A DNA stretch of 37,565 bases from Acidobacteriota bacterium (GTDB taxonomy: Bacteria; Acidobacteriota; CAIWXX01), in assembly GCA_016191015.1 (NCBI GenBank), contig JACPPM010000226.1, positions 1-37,565 on the forward strand, given 5' to 3'. How positions within the stretch are numbered: position 1 is the stretch's first letter; the number at the start of each line of letters is the position of its first letter. A program made the position numbers and the translations under genes. Below are positions 16,491 to 24,615 of this stretch, piece after piece. Under the pieces are notes generated by a model. That model did not search any database. It had not been told where the DNA came from and was given only the letters and a program-made list of their open reading frames with translations.

Positions 16491-17504
16491 ATGCTTCGGG
16501 AGACATCGTGGAGTGCCGCGGCAGGAGGAGCAGCAGCGGCAATGACGGCGGCGCAGTGGCGGATCGTTGCGGATGTGGGTGGGGTTCGGGTCTGGGATGT
16601 TTCGTACGCCCGCTCGCCGGATTTGACGGTGCGTCGGGGGCAGCACCGCAGTCGCTGCGTCATGATCGTACGCCGCGGTGCATTTTCGTATAGTGCCCGC
16701 GAGCGGACGCGGGTGGTCGGACCCGGCGGGATCCTCCTCGGCAGATCCGGGGAACCGTACATGGTCTCGCAGGAATTTGATGAAACGATCCAGCTCACAA
16801 CCATCGAGTACGGCGCGGAGGTGTCTGGCTCCGAGGCCGTGTCACGGATGACGCTCGATACGGCCATTCAGGATCGTATGCTCCAGTCTCCAGTGCTGGC
16901 ACAGAGTCCTCGACTCGAAGCCTTGCACCGCCTCATATGGAAGTCGGCCATGCGCCCCGACAGGGGAGGGAGTCTCCCGGCGGTGGCCAACCTCGTCGCC
17001 GCCGTGGCGGCCGAGGAGGCAGATGTGGTGACCGGCGACGAGCGCCGTGTGCACTCGAGGCGGTCGAGTCGCTTGTGGGTCCGGGCCGCCATGCAGAGCA
17101 TCGAGCAACAGATGACGGAGCCACCCGGCCTCGCCGCCCTGGCTCGCACGTTCGGCTTGAGCCAGTTTCATTTCCTGCGGGCGTTTCAACGACACACCGG
17201 GCTCACCCCCCACCAGTATCTCATTCGCGCGCGAATTCGCCGTGCGATAGCGCTGCTTCTCGAGACGCCGCTCTCCGAGGCTCAGATCGCAACCCGGGTG
17301 GGCTTCCGCGCTCTTTCTCAATTCTCGAGCGGGTTCCACAAGTGCGTCGGATGTACCGCGGGTGCGTACCGGCGTGCCTCGGTCCCGGAGATCTGTGACA
17401 CGATCGCCCGCGCCACTCGCGTGGCTCTCAGTAGTCGAAGGCCTGCTGCATGGGCCACCCACGACTCTTCCTCCTCTCCCGCGGAAACGCGGGCTCTGGC
17501 GTAG
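16491..17504 (+). CDS. AraC-family transcriptional regulator
   Basis: A 337-residue regulator. The frame stays open 130 codons further upstream, but that part is Arg/Pro-rich and non-coding in character; the ATG at 16491 has GGAGG 8 nt upstream, so I start there. The N-terminal half (about 25-150) resembles a cupin-like AraC sensing domain (RGQHRSRCVMIVRRGAFSYSARER, VGPGGILLG). The C-terminal double helix-turn-helix is clear: LAALARTFGLSQFHFLRAFQRHTGLTPHQYL, then LSEAQIATRVGFRALSQFSSGFHKCVGCTAGAYRR. The TonB-dependent receptor gene follows 255 bp downstream on the same strand and is a candidate target. The ligand is unknown. Confidence 0.9.
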   Translation: MLRETSWSAAAGGAAAAMTAAQWRIVADVGGVRVWDVSYARSPDLTVRRGQHRSRCVMIVRRGAFSYSARERTRVVGPGGILLGRSGEPYMVSQEFDETIQLTTIEYGAEVSGSEAVSRMTLDTAIQDRMLQSPVLAQSPRLEALHRLIWKSAMRPDRGGSLPAVANLVAAVAAEEADVVTGDERRVHSRRSSRLWVRAAMQSIEQQMTEPPGLAALARTFGLSQFHFLRAFQRHTGLTPHQYLIRARIRRAIALLLETPLSEAQIATRVGFRALSQFSSGFHKCVGCTAGAYRRASVPEICDTIARATRVALSSRRPAAWATHDSSSSPAETRALA

Positions 17505-17644
17505 GCCAACGAGCAAGATTCGGCAAGTGCTGGTCGGCCAGCGCTCCAGAATCCCGTACCGCTTCGGCATTTTGAATGATGAGAGCAATCTGCAGAGAGA
17601 CAATGCGCTGATAACTCACTGCAGCACGCTGGCACACGCCTTGC

Positions 17645-17698
17645 ACTACCCCGATCCGAGCTCAGCAAGAACAGGAGGTCCTGACAGATTGGGGTAGT
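17645..17698 (+). promoter_or_regulatory. Inverted repeat upstream of the TonB-dependent receptor gene
   Basis: ACTACCCC (17645-17652) is mirrored exactly by GGGGTAGT (17691-17698), 38 bp apart, 62 bp upstream of the receptor start. It could be an operator or a leader-RNA stem. The evidence is only the symmetry and the position between an AraC regulator gene and its possible target. Confidence 0.3.
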
Positions 17699-17759
17699 TC
17701 ATCACGTGCACAGCATGATCGGATCGAGTTAACCAACATCGAAAGGAGAGAGTTACACC

Positions 17760-20681
17760 ATGAGAGATCGCTGGCTTCCAGCCGTCTTTGTGATCGCCAT
17801 ACTCGCCGTGGTGCCGTGGCCGTTGCATGCGCAGCAGAACACAGGCGATATCTACGGGCAAATCGTCGATGAAACGGGAGGTGCGATGCCGGGCGTGACG
17901 GTGACGCTGACAGGCTCATTGATCGGCACGCAGACCCAGACATCTGGGATCAACGGCGATTTCCATTTCATCCGCCTGTCGCCGGGAGAGTACGACGTAC
18001 AATGCGAGTTGGACGGGTTCACGACCGTCCGGCGCGAACAGCTCAAGGTGGTGACCGCCGGCGCCGTCAACCTCCAGATCACTATGAAACCAGCCCCGGT
18101 CGACGAAATCATTACTGTCATCGCCGAACAGCCGATCCTCGATACGAAGAAGACCGGGGTCGGACAGAACATCACGAATGATGTTCTCGCCAACATCCCC
18201 ACCGCCCGTGACCCGTGGGTGGTTCTGTCGATGGTATCCGGCATCGTGGTCGACCGGGTGAATATCGCAGGAGCTGAAGGAGGGCAGCAGTCCGAGTTCA
18301 CGAGCCGCGGCGATGTCGGCGGCGACAACGCAATGTGGAACATGGACGGTGTCACGATTACAGACATGGCTGCGGTTGGGTCCTCGCCGACCTACTACGA
18401 CTTCGATGCATTCGAAGAGATCCAGGTCACGACCGGCGGCAACGATCCATCGCAGGCCACAGGCGGGATGGGGATCAACTTCGTGAGCAAGCGCGGTGGG
18501 GACATCCCCAAGGGATCGGCACGGTTTATCGTGACGAGCAAGGGGCTGCAGGGTGACAACACGAAGGACCTGCAATCGAACGCCAACCCCGGCGGGTCTG
18601 ACAAGCTCGACGGCTTCATCTGGAACCCCGGCTTCAAGCGTCCGATCCTGATCAAGTCGAGGGACTACGGAGTCGAGGTGGGCGGGCCCTTCAAGAAGGA
18701 GACCGCTTGGTACTGGGGCGCAGTCGGCGTTCAGGACATTCAGTCACAGGCCGTGACCGGCGCGGCTGACAACACGCAGCTCGAGAACATCAGCTTCAAG
18801 GCGAACGCGCAAGCCGGAGAAGATAATACCCTCACCTACATGTACTATCGCGGTGACAAGATCAAGCGAGGTCGGAACGCGGGCGCCACCAGGCCCCCCG
18901 AGACCACCTGGAACCAGTCCGGACCGACGAACATTCACAAGATCGAGGTGAGCAGGGTCATCAGCCCGAACTTCTATGTGAATGGCAAGATCGGAATCGT
19001 GAAGGGCGGGTTCTCGCTCACGCCCCAAGGCGGCCTCGACACCTCCGCCTGGCGAGACATCAATCGGGTCTGGCACGGGTCGCAGCAGTACCTCTCCACC
19101 GATCGTCCACAGATGCAGATCTCGGCCGACAACAACTATTTCAAGACCGGCTTCGGTGGCAACCACGAGTTCAAATTCGGGTTCTCCTACCGCAAGGTGG
19201 AAACCGAATCGGTGAGCCTGTGGCCGGGTACGGGCGCTTCGACACGCGTGTCATCCGCCTATACATGGGCCCGCGTGACACGGCCGGGCAACGCCCACAT
19301 GGAGAACAGGTACCTGGGCGTCTACGTTGGCGACACTTTCACGCGCAATTGGTTGACATTAAACCTCGGCGTGCGTTTCGACCGGCAGAACGGAAGCCTG
19401 TTGGAAGCCACGACCTCGGGGAGCCCCATTCTCCCTGACCTCATCCCCGCGATGACCGTGGCGGCGAAGGACGCGCCGTTCTCCTGGAGCGACATATCGC
19501 CGAGACTCGGATTGACCTACGACGTGTCCGGCGACGGCAAAACCCTCGTCCGCGGAAGTTTTGCGAAATACGCTGATCAGATGTCCGGCGGAGACCTCGC
19601 CTTCCTCTCGCCCATTCCCTTCGCCAGCGGACTCGACTACTACTGGACCGACAGCAATGGCGATCACATCGCCCAGCGCGATGAGCTCGATCTGAGCTAC
19701 GGACCGATCGGCACCTACTACTTCGATCCGGACAACCCTACCAGCACCGAGACAACCACCAACGTCGATCCGGACCTCACAGCCGCAAAGCGGACCGAGT
19801 TCATCGTGGGTGCCGAACGCGAGATCATGCCCAATTTCGCCGTTGGCGGTAACTTCGTCTGGCGAAGGGCCGACAATCAGAAATGGCTCGTCGGAACCGA
19901 CTACAGGAATCCCAACGCGACGTACACGTACGAGGACTATGAGCTTGCCGGATATGTCGAAGGCACGCTCCCGGACGGCACTCCGTACAAGATGCCGTAC
20001 TACAAGCTGCGTGCGGCTCGCGCGGATCTCGACGGGGCGGGTGTGTACACGCTGTGGACCAACCGGCCTGACTACTACCAGCAATACACGGGGGTCGAGC
20101 TGTTCGCCACCAAGCGGTTGAGTGACAGGTGGATGCTGAACGCCTCGTTCAACTACCAGCGCGACCGGGAGTACCTGAAGAGCAACAAAGGCATCGCGAA
20201 TCCATCGCCCGGCAGCGGCACGGATGCTATTGATGGCCGCGACGTTGCCTTCCGGTCCGGCAGCAGCGGCAAGAACGGTTACTGGATTGCAACGCCGAAA
20301 TGGCAGTTCAACCTCAACGGTCTCTACCAGCTCCCGCTCGGAGTCACCGCCTCCGCAAACCTCATCTCACGGCAGGGGTACCCGGTCGTCTACACCGAGG
20401 ACGTCGACGGCGTCGATCCGGGGGAGAGCACCAAAACGGTGCAGGCAGTGAAGATCTACGACAAGAAGCTGCCGGACATGATCGAGCTGGATCTCCGGAT
20501 CTCCAAGGCCGTCTCCCTCGCCGAGAAAGGCAACCTCATGCTCGACCTCGATGTGTTCAATATCCTCAACAGGAACTCACCGCTTCACGTCCAGGAAACC
20601 CTTGCGATCCCCGACACGAACCAGGTCCAGGACCTGATGTACCCGCGGACCGTCAGGTTCGGAGTTCGCTACACATTCTGA
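17760..20681 (+). CDS. TonB-dependent receptor with N-terminal carboxypeptidase-regulatory-like domain
   Basis: A 973-residue outer-membrane receptor of the Oar-like type common in Acidobacteria. The signal peptide (about 1-24) ends PWPLHAQQ. A carboxypeptidase-regulatory-like domain follows (about 30-110: IYGQIVDETGGAMPGVTVTL, GINGDFHFIRLSPGEYDV). The plug domain (about 112-245) includes ITNDVLANIPTARDPW, NMDGVTITD and FEEIQVTTGG. The rest is a beta-barrel with alternating aromatic strands, ending RFGVRYTF, a C-terminal aromatic as required for barrel assembly. A strong AAGGAGAG ribosome site precedes the ATG. It imports or binds an unknown substrate, possibly a glycan, peptide or siderophore. 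It may be controlled by the upstream AraC protein, and transcription likely stops at 20701-20732. Confidence 0.93.
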   Translation: MRDRWLPAVFVIAILAVVPWPLHAQQNTGDIYGQIVDETGGAMPGVTVTLTGSLIGTQTQTSGINGDFHFIRLSPGEYDVQCELDGFTTVRREQLKVVTAGAVNLQITMKPAPVDEIITVIAEQPILDTKKTGVGQNITNDVLANIPTARDPWVVLSMVSGIVVDRVNIAGAEGGQQSEFTSRGDVGGDNAMWNMDGVTITDMAAVGSSPTYYDFDAFEEIQVTTGGNDPSQATGGMGINFVSKRGGDIPKGSARFIVTSKGLQGDNTKDLQSNANPGGSDKLDGFIWNPGFKRPILIKSRDYGVEVGGPFKKETAWYWGAVGVQDIQSQAVTGAADNTQLENISFKANAQAGEDNTLTYMYYRGDKIKRGRNAGATRPPETTWNQSGPTNIHKIEVSRVISPNFYVNGKIGIVKGGFSLTPQGGLDTSAWRDINRVWHGSQQYLSTDRPQMQISADNNYFKTGFGGNHEFKFGFSYRKVETESVSLWPGTGASTRVSSAYTWARVTRPGNAHMENRYLGVYVGDTFTRNWLTLNLGVRFDRQNGSLLEATTSGSPILPDLIPAMTVAAKDAPFSWSDISPRLGLTYDVSGDGKTLVRGSFAKYADQMSGGDLAFLSPIPFASGLDYYWTDSNGDHIAQRDELDLSYGPIGTYYFDPDNPTSTETTTNVDPDLTAAKRTEFIVGAEREIMPNFAVGGNFVWRRADNQKWLVGTDYRNPNATYTYEDYELAGYVEGTLPDGTPYKMPYYKLRAARADLDGAGVYTLWTNRPDYYQQYTGVELFATKRLSDRWMLNASFNYQRDREYLKSNKGIANPSPGSGTDAIDGRDVAFRSGSSGKNGYWIATPKWQFNLNGLYQLPLGVTASANLISRQGYPVVYTEDVDGVDPGESTKTVQAVKIYDKKLPDMIELDLRISKAVSLAEKGNLMLDLDVFNILNRNSPLHVQETLAIPDTNQVQDLMYPRTVRFGVRYTF

Positions 20682-20700
20682 GCGCGCCTCCTTGCCTCTT

Positions 20701-20732
20701 GGCCCCGGGCGCCCCGCGCCCGGGGCCCTTTT
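20701..20732 (+). terminator. Rho-independent terminator of the TonB-dependent receptor gene
   Basis: A perfect 12-bp GC stem (GGCCCCGGGCGC / GCGCCCGGGGCC) with a CCC loop, followed by CTTTT, starting 19 bp after the receptor stop. Confidence 0.88.
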
Positions 20733-20959
20733 CATTCTCGGCCTGCTCCCGCGCCGTCCAGCGCGGGAGCCGGGGGAGAGATCTCGTCGGGAGCGCGGCG
20801 AGATGCCGCGGGTCGCGGATTCGATCCTCCTCAGTGTCTCCCCTGAAGCAATCCTCTTCGCGAAGCGTGCGAAATCACGACCGATGCGGAGATCTTTGGC
20901 CGCACGCGCGATTCCCAGGAGCTCGTCCTCAATTGGGCGCCTGATCCGGGTGATCTCGG

Positions 20960-21157
20960 TCAGAGCGTCTTGAAACAACAATCGCGTAGGCGCATGAGAA
21001 GATCAGAGAGTGCGAGCGCCCGCTGCAGTCGCTGCGAGGGGGTCGTTCGTGACATAGTCTTGCGGATCGCCTCATAGCGGTCCTCGTCGAACGCACACGG
21101 CCGTCGTGCCCGCCGTGGCGGTGTGCCCCTCCGCTTCCTGCCGCCTTTGGTGTCCAC
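20960..21157 (-). CDS. Possible small gene or frameshifted remnant, unknown function
   Basis: A 65-residue frame starting at GTG 21157. After a basic N-terminus it reads FDEDRYEAIRKTMSRTTPSQRLQRALALSDLLMRLR, which looks like real protein (amphipathic, balanced composition) and recalls small proteins often found next to nucleotidyltransferase or toxin genes. At its end another minus-strand frame takes over with LFQDALTEITRIRRPIEDELLGIARAAKDL and runs to about 20800, which would fit a frameshift in a once longer gene. No ribosome site is convincing. The VapBC pair lies upstream on the same strand. This could be a decayed accessory gene or chance. Confidence 0.33.
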   Translation of the reverse strand: MDTKGGRKRRGTPPRRARRPCAFDEDRYEAIRKTMSRTTPSQRLQRALALSDLLMRLRDCCFKTL

Positions 21158-21239
21158 GAAATGATTGTGACCCGACCCGGACAATCCCCCAACGCGAGTG
21201 TACCAAAGCCGCCGCCCTAGCCTCATGGGGGCGCGGGAT

Positions 21240-21638
21240 TCAGACGAGGAGGACGAGCGGCACGTGCCTCGCGATGTGCTTGAAGTTGCGGTCAGTCGAG
21301 AGGAGTTGAAGCTCGTGTCGAATGCACAGTTGAGCGATGAGAGCGTCGATCGTGCCCACCTGGACGCCTTTTCTCCTGCACAGGTTCCGCAACTTGGCTG
21401 CTTCGACATGATCCTGCACGTCGGGTGTGATGAAAGGAAGAACCGCGAAATGCCGCATGATCTGATTGCTGGCCATGGGACCCTCGAACCCTTGCAGAAG
21501 TTCCTGGAGGATCAGCCCTGTGGTGAGGACGGTGTCACCCATCTTGAGCGCCCGTGCGAGGAGCGCGACATCGGGAGCTGAGGCTGCATCGCGCCGGAGA
21601 GCCAGCGACCACACGCTCGTGTCAACGAGGACGTTCAA
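21240..21638 (-). CDS. vapC: VapC-type PIN-domain ribonuclease toxin
   Basis: A 132-residue PIN-domain endoribonuclease, normal VapC length. The four acidic catalytic residues are present: Asp6 in NVLVDTSVW, Glu46 in ILQELLQG, Asp98 in GTIDALIAQ and Asp116 in LSTDRNF. The start is TTG at 21638, inside the last codons of the antitoxin gene (17-bp overlap), and gives the usual MNVLVDTSVW N-terminus; frames extending further upstream simply re-read the antitoxin. VapC toxins cut specific RNAs, usually tRNA or rRNA, when freed from VapB. The weak TTG start and overlap would keep toxin translation below that of the antitoxin. Confidence 0.9.
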   Translation of the reverse strand: MNVLVDTSVWSLALRRDAASAPDVALLARALKMGDTVLTTGLILQELLQGFEGPMASNQIMRHFAVLPFITPDVQDHVEAAKLRNLCRRKGVQVGTIDALIAQLCIRHELQLLSTDRNFKHIARHVPLVLLV

Positions 21639-21834
21639 TCCGAGATCGCTCTTTCTTGTAGTTGAAGTTGGGATTCCACTCGAGCTTCCCGAAAAGGTCC
21701 AGGAGCTTCTTCTGCTCCCTTCGCGCAACGAACTCCTCGAGCGCCTTGGTGACGGCGGCCCTCTTGGTCCTCAAACCGCTCACGCGCACGGCCCTGTCGA
21801 GGAGATCAGGGTCGATGGACAGGTTCGTCGCCAT
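21622..21834 (-). CDS. vapB: VapB-type antitoxin
   Basis: A 70-residue antitoxin. The N-terminal half (TNLSIDPDLLDRAVRVSGLRTKRAAVTKALEEFV, up to about residue 40) resembles the DNA-binding region of VapB antitoxins with RTKRAAV before a helix. The C-terminal half (LLDLFGKLEWNPNFNYKKERSR) is a typical toxin-wrapping tail with aromatic residues. A GGAGG lies 7 nt before the ATG. It binds the PIN toxin encoded next, neutralises it, and the complex usually represses its own promoter. Confidence 0.9.
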   Translation of the reverse strand: MATNLSIDPDLLDRAVRVSGLRTKRAAVTKALEEFVARREQKKLLDLFGKLEWNPNFNYKKERSRIERPR

Positions 21835-21909
21835 GTGTCAACCTCCACACATGATCTTGCACAAACAGCGGAGTCGTGTCAATGGAAGGGGGATCGCCCA
21901 TCAGGGCCT

Positions 21910-22110
21910 CGTCAAAGTACCGAGCTAGCCGCAGATTTCGCGGATTCTTCACGCAGATTCCGCCGATGGGTTCGCGAGGCCGGTGGAATTCGCTTTGAGG
22001 AGCGCTCTGCGATGAGTCATGATCCCATCTGTGTAATCCCTCCGGAAATCTGCGTCATCTGCGGTTTGCTCCGATCGACTTCACCCGGACTTTGCGGTGC
22101 GACTTTGACG
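21910..22110. repeat. Interspersed element A, copy 3 (MITE-like, CGCAGAT motifs)
   Basis: Fills most of the gap between vapB and the sigma factor gene. CGTCAAAGT (21910-21918) is mirrored exactly by ACTTTGACG (22102-22110), and CCGCAGAT (21929-21936) by ATCTGCGG (22057-22064). The middle differs from copies 1 and 2, but length (201 bp), end sequence and the placement of inner motifs match. Confidence 0.7.
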
Positions 22111-22167
22111 TTCCCCTGGATCGCCCATATCCACGAGCATGTATCCCAGGACGTTGAAACTGGTGTG

Positions 22168-23448
22168 TCATCGCGAGTTGCACGGGCCTAGCGCGGCCAG
22201 CCGGCCATCCAGAAAACGGCGGACCGGCTCGGTGCAGGGGAAGCTAAGCGCCGCAGCGTAGTAGGAAGCAGCTTTCTCGCGGTCGCCCAGCTCCTCCCAC
22301 AGCTCGGCCAGCGTCGCCGGCAGCAGCGGGTAGCGTTGGAGCGCAGGATGATCGACGATCTCTTCGATCGCGTGGATCCCCGCCTCTGGGCCGCGAAGCT
22401 GGGAGAGCGCGACGGCCCGGTTGAGCGCGACGACGGGCGAAGGGTTGATTTCCATGAGCCGGTCGTAGAGGCTCAGAATCTGCTCCCAGTCGGTTTCAGC
22501 GTAGCTCGCGGCGAGCGCATGAGCAGCGGCGATGCCTGCCTGGAGGTGGTACTCGCTGATCTCGCCACCCGCTTCGCTCGACGCGAGGCGTCGCAGCCCC
22601 TCGAAGATCAGATCCCGGTCCCAAAGCGTCCGATCCTGGTCGCGGAGAAGCAGCAGGTCGCCTCGGGAGCTGGTCCGAGCGGGCAGGCGTGCGGATTGAA
22701 GGAGCAGGAGCGCGAGCAGGGCATGAGCCTTCGGCGTGCCAGTATAGGGGTGGTTCGCGACGAGCGAGGCCAGCCGCACGGCTTCTTCGCACAAATCGTC
22801 GCGAACGAGCCACTCGCCTTCGAGCGCACTGTAGCCTTCATTGAAGAGGAGGTAGATCGTCTCGAGCACCGACTCGATTCGTCCGGGCAGCTCGCCGGGT
22901 TGGGGCATTTCGATCGGGAGGTTCGCGTCGCGGATCAGACGCTTGGCGCGGACGAGGCGCTGGGCCACGGCGGGCTCGAGCGACAGGAATGCGCGGGCGA
23001 TCTCCCGGACGCCGAAGCCACCGACGGTCTTCAAGGTGAGGGCCACGCGCGATTCGCGCGGTATCGCCGGATGGCAACACATGAACATCATGGCAAGCTC
23101 GTCGTCCGCCAGTGCGCCGGCGGGCCGAGGGTGGTGGTCGAGCGGCGGCGCGAATTCCTTCTGGAGCTCAGCAGTCTTTGATGCCAGTGTGGAGTGGCGC
23201 CGGAGGTGATCCAGGGCGCGGTTCTTGGCGACCTGGATGAGCCACGCGGCTGGGTTTTCGGGAACGCCGCGGAAGGGCCAGAGCTGCAGGGCCTTCAGGA
23301 GTGCTTCCTGCACGACCTCCTCTGCCAGATCCATGTTGCGCGCGCCGAGAATCCGCGTGAGAGTCGAGATCATCTGTCCCGCCTGGCGGCGAAACAGATG
23401 CTCGACCAGCTCGGGAACCGGAGCGCCGTCAGAGTCGGGCATGTGCAT
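22168..23448 (-). CDS. ECF42-type RNA polymerase sigma factor with C-terminal extension
   Basis: A 426-residue sigma-70 family factor, far longer than a usual ECF sigma (about 180). Region 2 is seen in LAEEVVQEALLKALQLWPFRGVPENPAAWLIQVAKNRALDHLRR. Region 4 is LTLKTVGGFGVREIARAFLSLEPAVAQRLVRAKRLIRD. The long C-terminal part starts with ESVLETIYLLFNEGYSA and contains TPR-like helices (AGIAAAHALAA; NPSPVVALNRAVALSQLRG; LAELWEELGDREKAASYYAAAL), the layout of ECF42 factors. These have no classical anti-sigma factor and are encoded beside DGPF/YCII proteins, as here: the partner is 18 bp upstream on the same strand. A second in-frame ATG lies two codons in; neither has a strong ribosome site. Confidence 0.9.
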   Translation of the reverse strand: MHMPDSDGAPVPELVEHLFRRQAGQMISTLTRILGARNMDLAEEVVQEALLKALQLWPFRGVPENPAAWLIQVAKNRALDHLRRHSTLASKTAELQKEFAPPLDHHPRPAGALADDELAMMFMCCHPAIPRESRVALTLKTVGGFGVREIARAFLSLEPAVAQRLVRAKRLIRDANLPIEMPQPGELPGRIESVLETIYLLFNEGYSALEGEWLVRDDLCEEAVRLASLVANHPYTGTPKAHALLALLLLQSARLPARTSSRGDLLLLRDQDRTLWDRDLIFEGLRRLASSEAGGEISEYHLQAGIAAAHALAASYAETDWEQILSLYDRLMEINPSPVVALNRAVALSQLRGPEAGIHAIEEIVDHPALQRYPLLPATLAELWEELGDREKAASYYAAALSFPCTEPVRRFLDGRLAALGPCNSR

Positions 23449-23466
23449 GTCGTGGGATCCGCGCGC

Positions 23467-23814
23467 TTATGTGGGCTCGATCTCCCGCACCTCGATCGAC
23501 CCGAACTCCATGTGCGGGCATTCACTCGCGATCGCCAGCGCCTCCTGATAGTCCTTCGCGTCGACCATGAAATACCCTCCGACAACCTCCTTCGTTTCGA
23601 CGAAGGGGCCGTCCGTGACAACGGCCTTCGATGCCACCTGTCTCAGCACTCGCCCCTCTCCATCCCGAAGCTTTTCGCCCTGCAGAACCTTCCCGGCCGC
23701 GCGCATCCGCCGGCTCCACGATTGATACTTCTCCAGAATCGCCTGCAGCTCCTCAGGGCTGAACTGCGGCGCCGAGCTGCTATCCTCGCGTAGAAACAAC
23801 AGGTACCTTGCCAT
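23467..23814 (-). CDS. YCII/DGPF domain protein, ECF42 partner
   Basis: A 115-residue protein of the YCII-related, DGPF type. It opens with MARYLLFLRED and holds VVTDGPFVETKEVVGGYFMVDA (65-86), which contains the DGPF signature, then IASECPHMEFGSIEVREI. An AGGAGA site lies before the ATG. DGPF proteins are the conserved neighbours, and probably the regulon, of ECF42 sigma factors; their biochemical role is not settled. It is the first gene of the two-gene operon, with the sigma gene next. Confidence 0.92.
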   Translation of the reverse strand: MARYLLFLREDSSSAPQFSPEELQAILEKYQSWSRRMRAAGKVLQGEKLRDGEGRVLRQVASKAVVTDGPFVETKEVVGGYFMVDAKDYQEALAIASECPHMEFGSIEVREIEPT

Positions 23815-23829
23815 GTCAATCTCCTCTCT

Positions 23830-24551
23830 GTGTTAGTCCCGCCGGGGCCTCACGGGTTTAGCACCCCTTCCGCCCTTCCATCTCGTAGACGAACGACAGC
23901 CGCGATCCTCGACATCGTATCGTCACGCCTCAAGCGAGTGAGGCGGGTGTCCAACCGTGAACCAGTTGCGGGCAAGTCCGCTACCGGTCTAACGCAAAGA
24001 CGCAACGACGCGAAGTCACCAGAATCAGTCCGGAGCGTCTTTGTATGTGAAAGGGGCTCGGTTGGAGCCCGCATCCCGCTTGTCTCCGTCCGCAAAACCC
24101 TGGTCACAATTGCCACACAGACCATCAAGTGGATTCCGTGGAGGGAACTCGAGCTCTTTGAGGATGTCACGCACGCCCAAGCAGTGATATCCCGGCGCCA
24201 GCGAACGCCGCCACAATCGCGCCACAATCCTCCCCGGTCTCTCCACACGTTCGTCGCCACGGAATCACCGCCGGGTCTCATATTGAATCCGTGAACGCGC
24301 CCACGACTGACTGCGGGCTGACAAGCACTCCTCCCTCCTCGCACCGACCCGCCATGGGGATCAGAAACGACGCCCCAGAGGCACAGAGCAACCCCTCCTC
24401 CTCCCTCCTCGATCCTCCGAGTCATTACATGATCCCCTCTCTGTGCCTCTGCGGCAACATCCCGTGACGACGCATCAACCGAAGATCTCGCCCTTTTTCC
24501 CCGTTCTCGATCCTCCGCCCGTCCGCGGAGCCCCTCATCCTCTCCGCCCAG
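23830..24551. other. Intergenic region with short inverted-repeat elements
   Basis: About 700 bp without a supported gene. It contains CAAAGACGC (23995-24003) mirrored by GCGTCTTTG (24035-24043); CAGAGGCACAGAG (24376-24388) mirrored by CTCTGTGCCTCTG (24439-24451); and a direct repeat CTCGATCCTCCG at 24408-24419 and 24507-24518. The open frames seen on both strands have no ribosome site and no recognisable domain. Confidence 0.6.
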
Positions 24552-24579
24552 TTGCGACCCCCTCGCGAATTCCTGTACT
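24552..24579 (+). promoter_or_regulatory. Candidate sigma-70-like promoter of the macroglobulin operon
   Basis: TTGCGA (24552-24557) and TGTACT (24574-24579) are 16 bp apart, each matching 4 of 6 consensus bases, 36 bp before the first start codon. This is a weak match, and promoter consensus in this phylum is not well fixed. Confidence 0.28.
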
Positions 24580-24615
24580 CTTGCCCCACGTGATCCTTGC
24601 AGCAAGGGAGCTCTC

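Noticed and set aside
24050-24130. Possible tRNA-like or tRNA-remnant stretch
   Set aside because: A TTGGAGCCC patch recalls an antisense T-arm, but no cloverleaf or anticodon stem could be drawn.
23830-24294. Plus-strand frame of 154 codons in the gap before the macroglobulin operon
   Set aside because: No ribosome site, low-information translation, and it overlaps the inverted-repeat elements.
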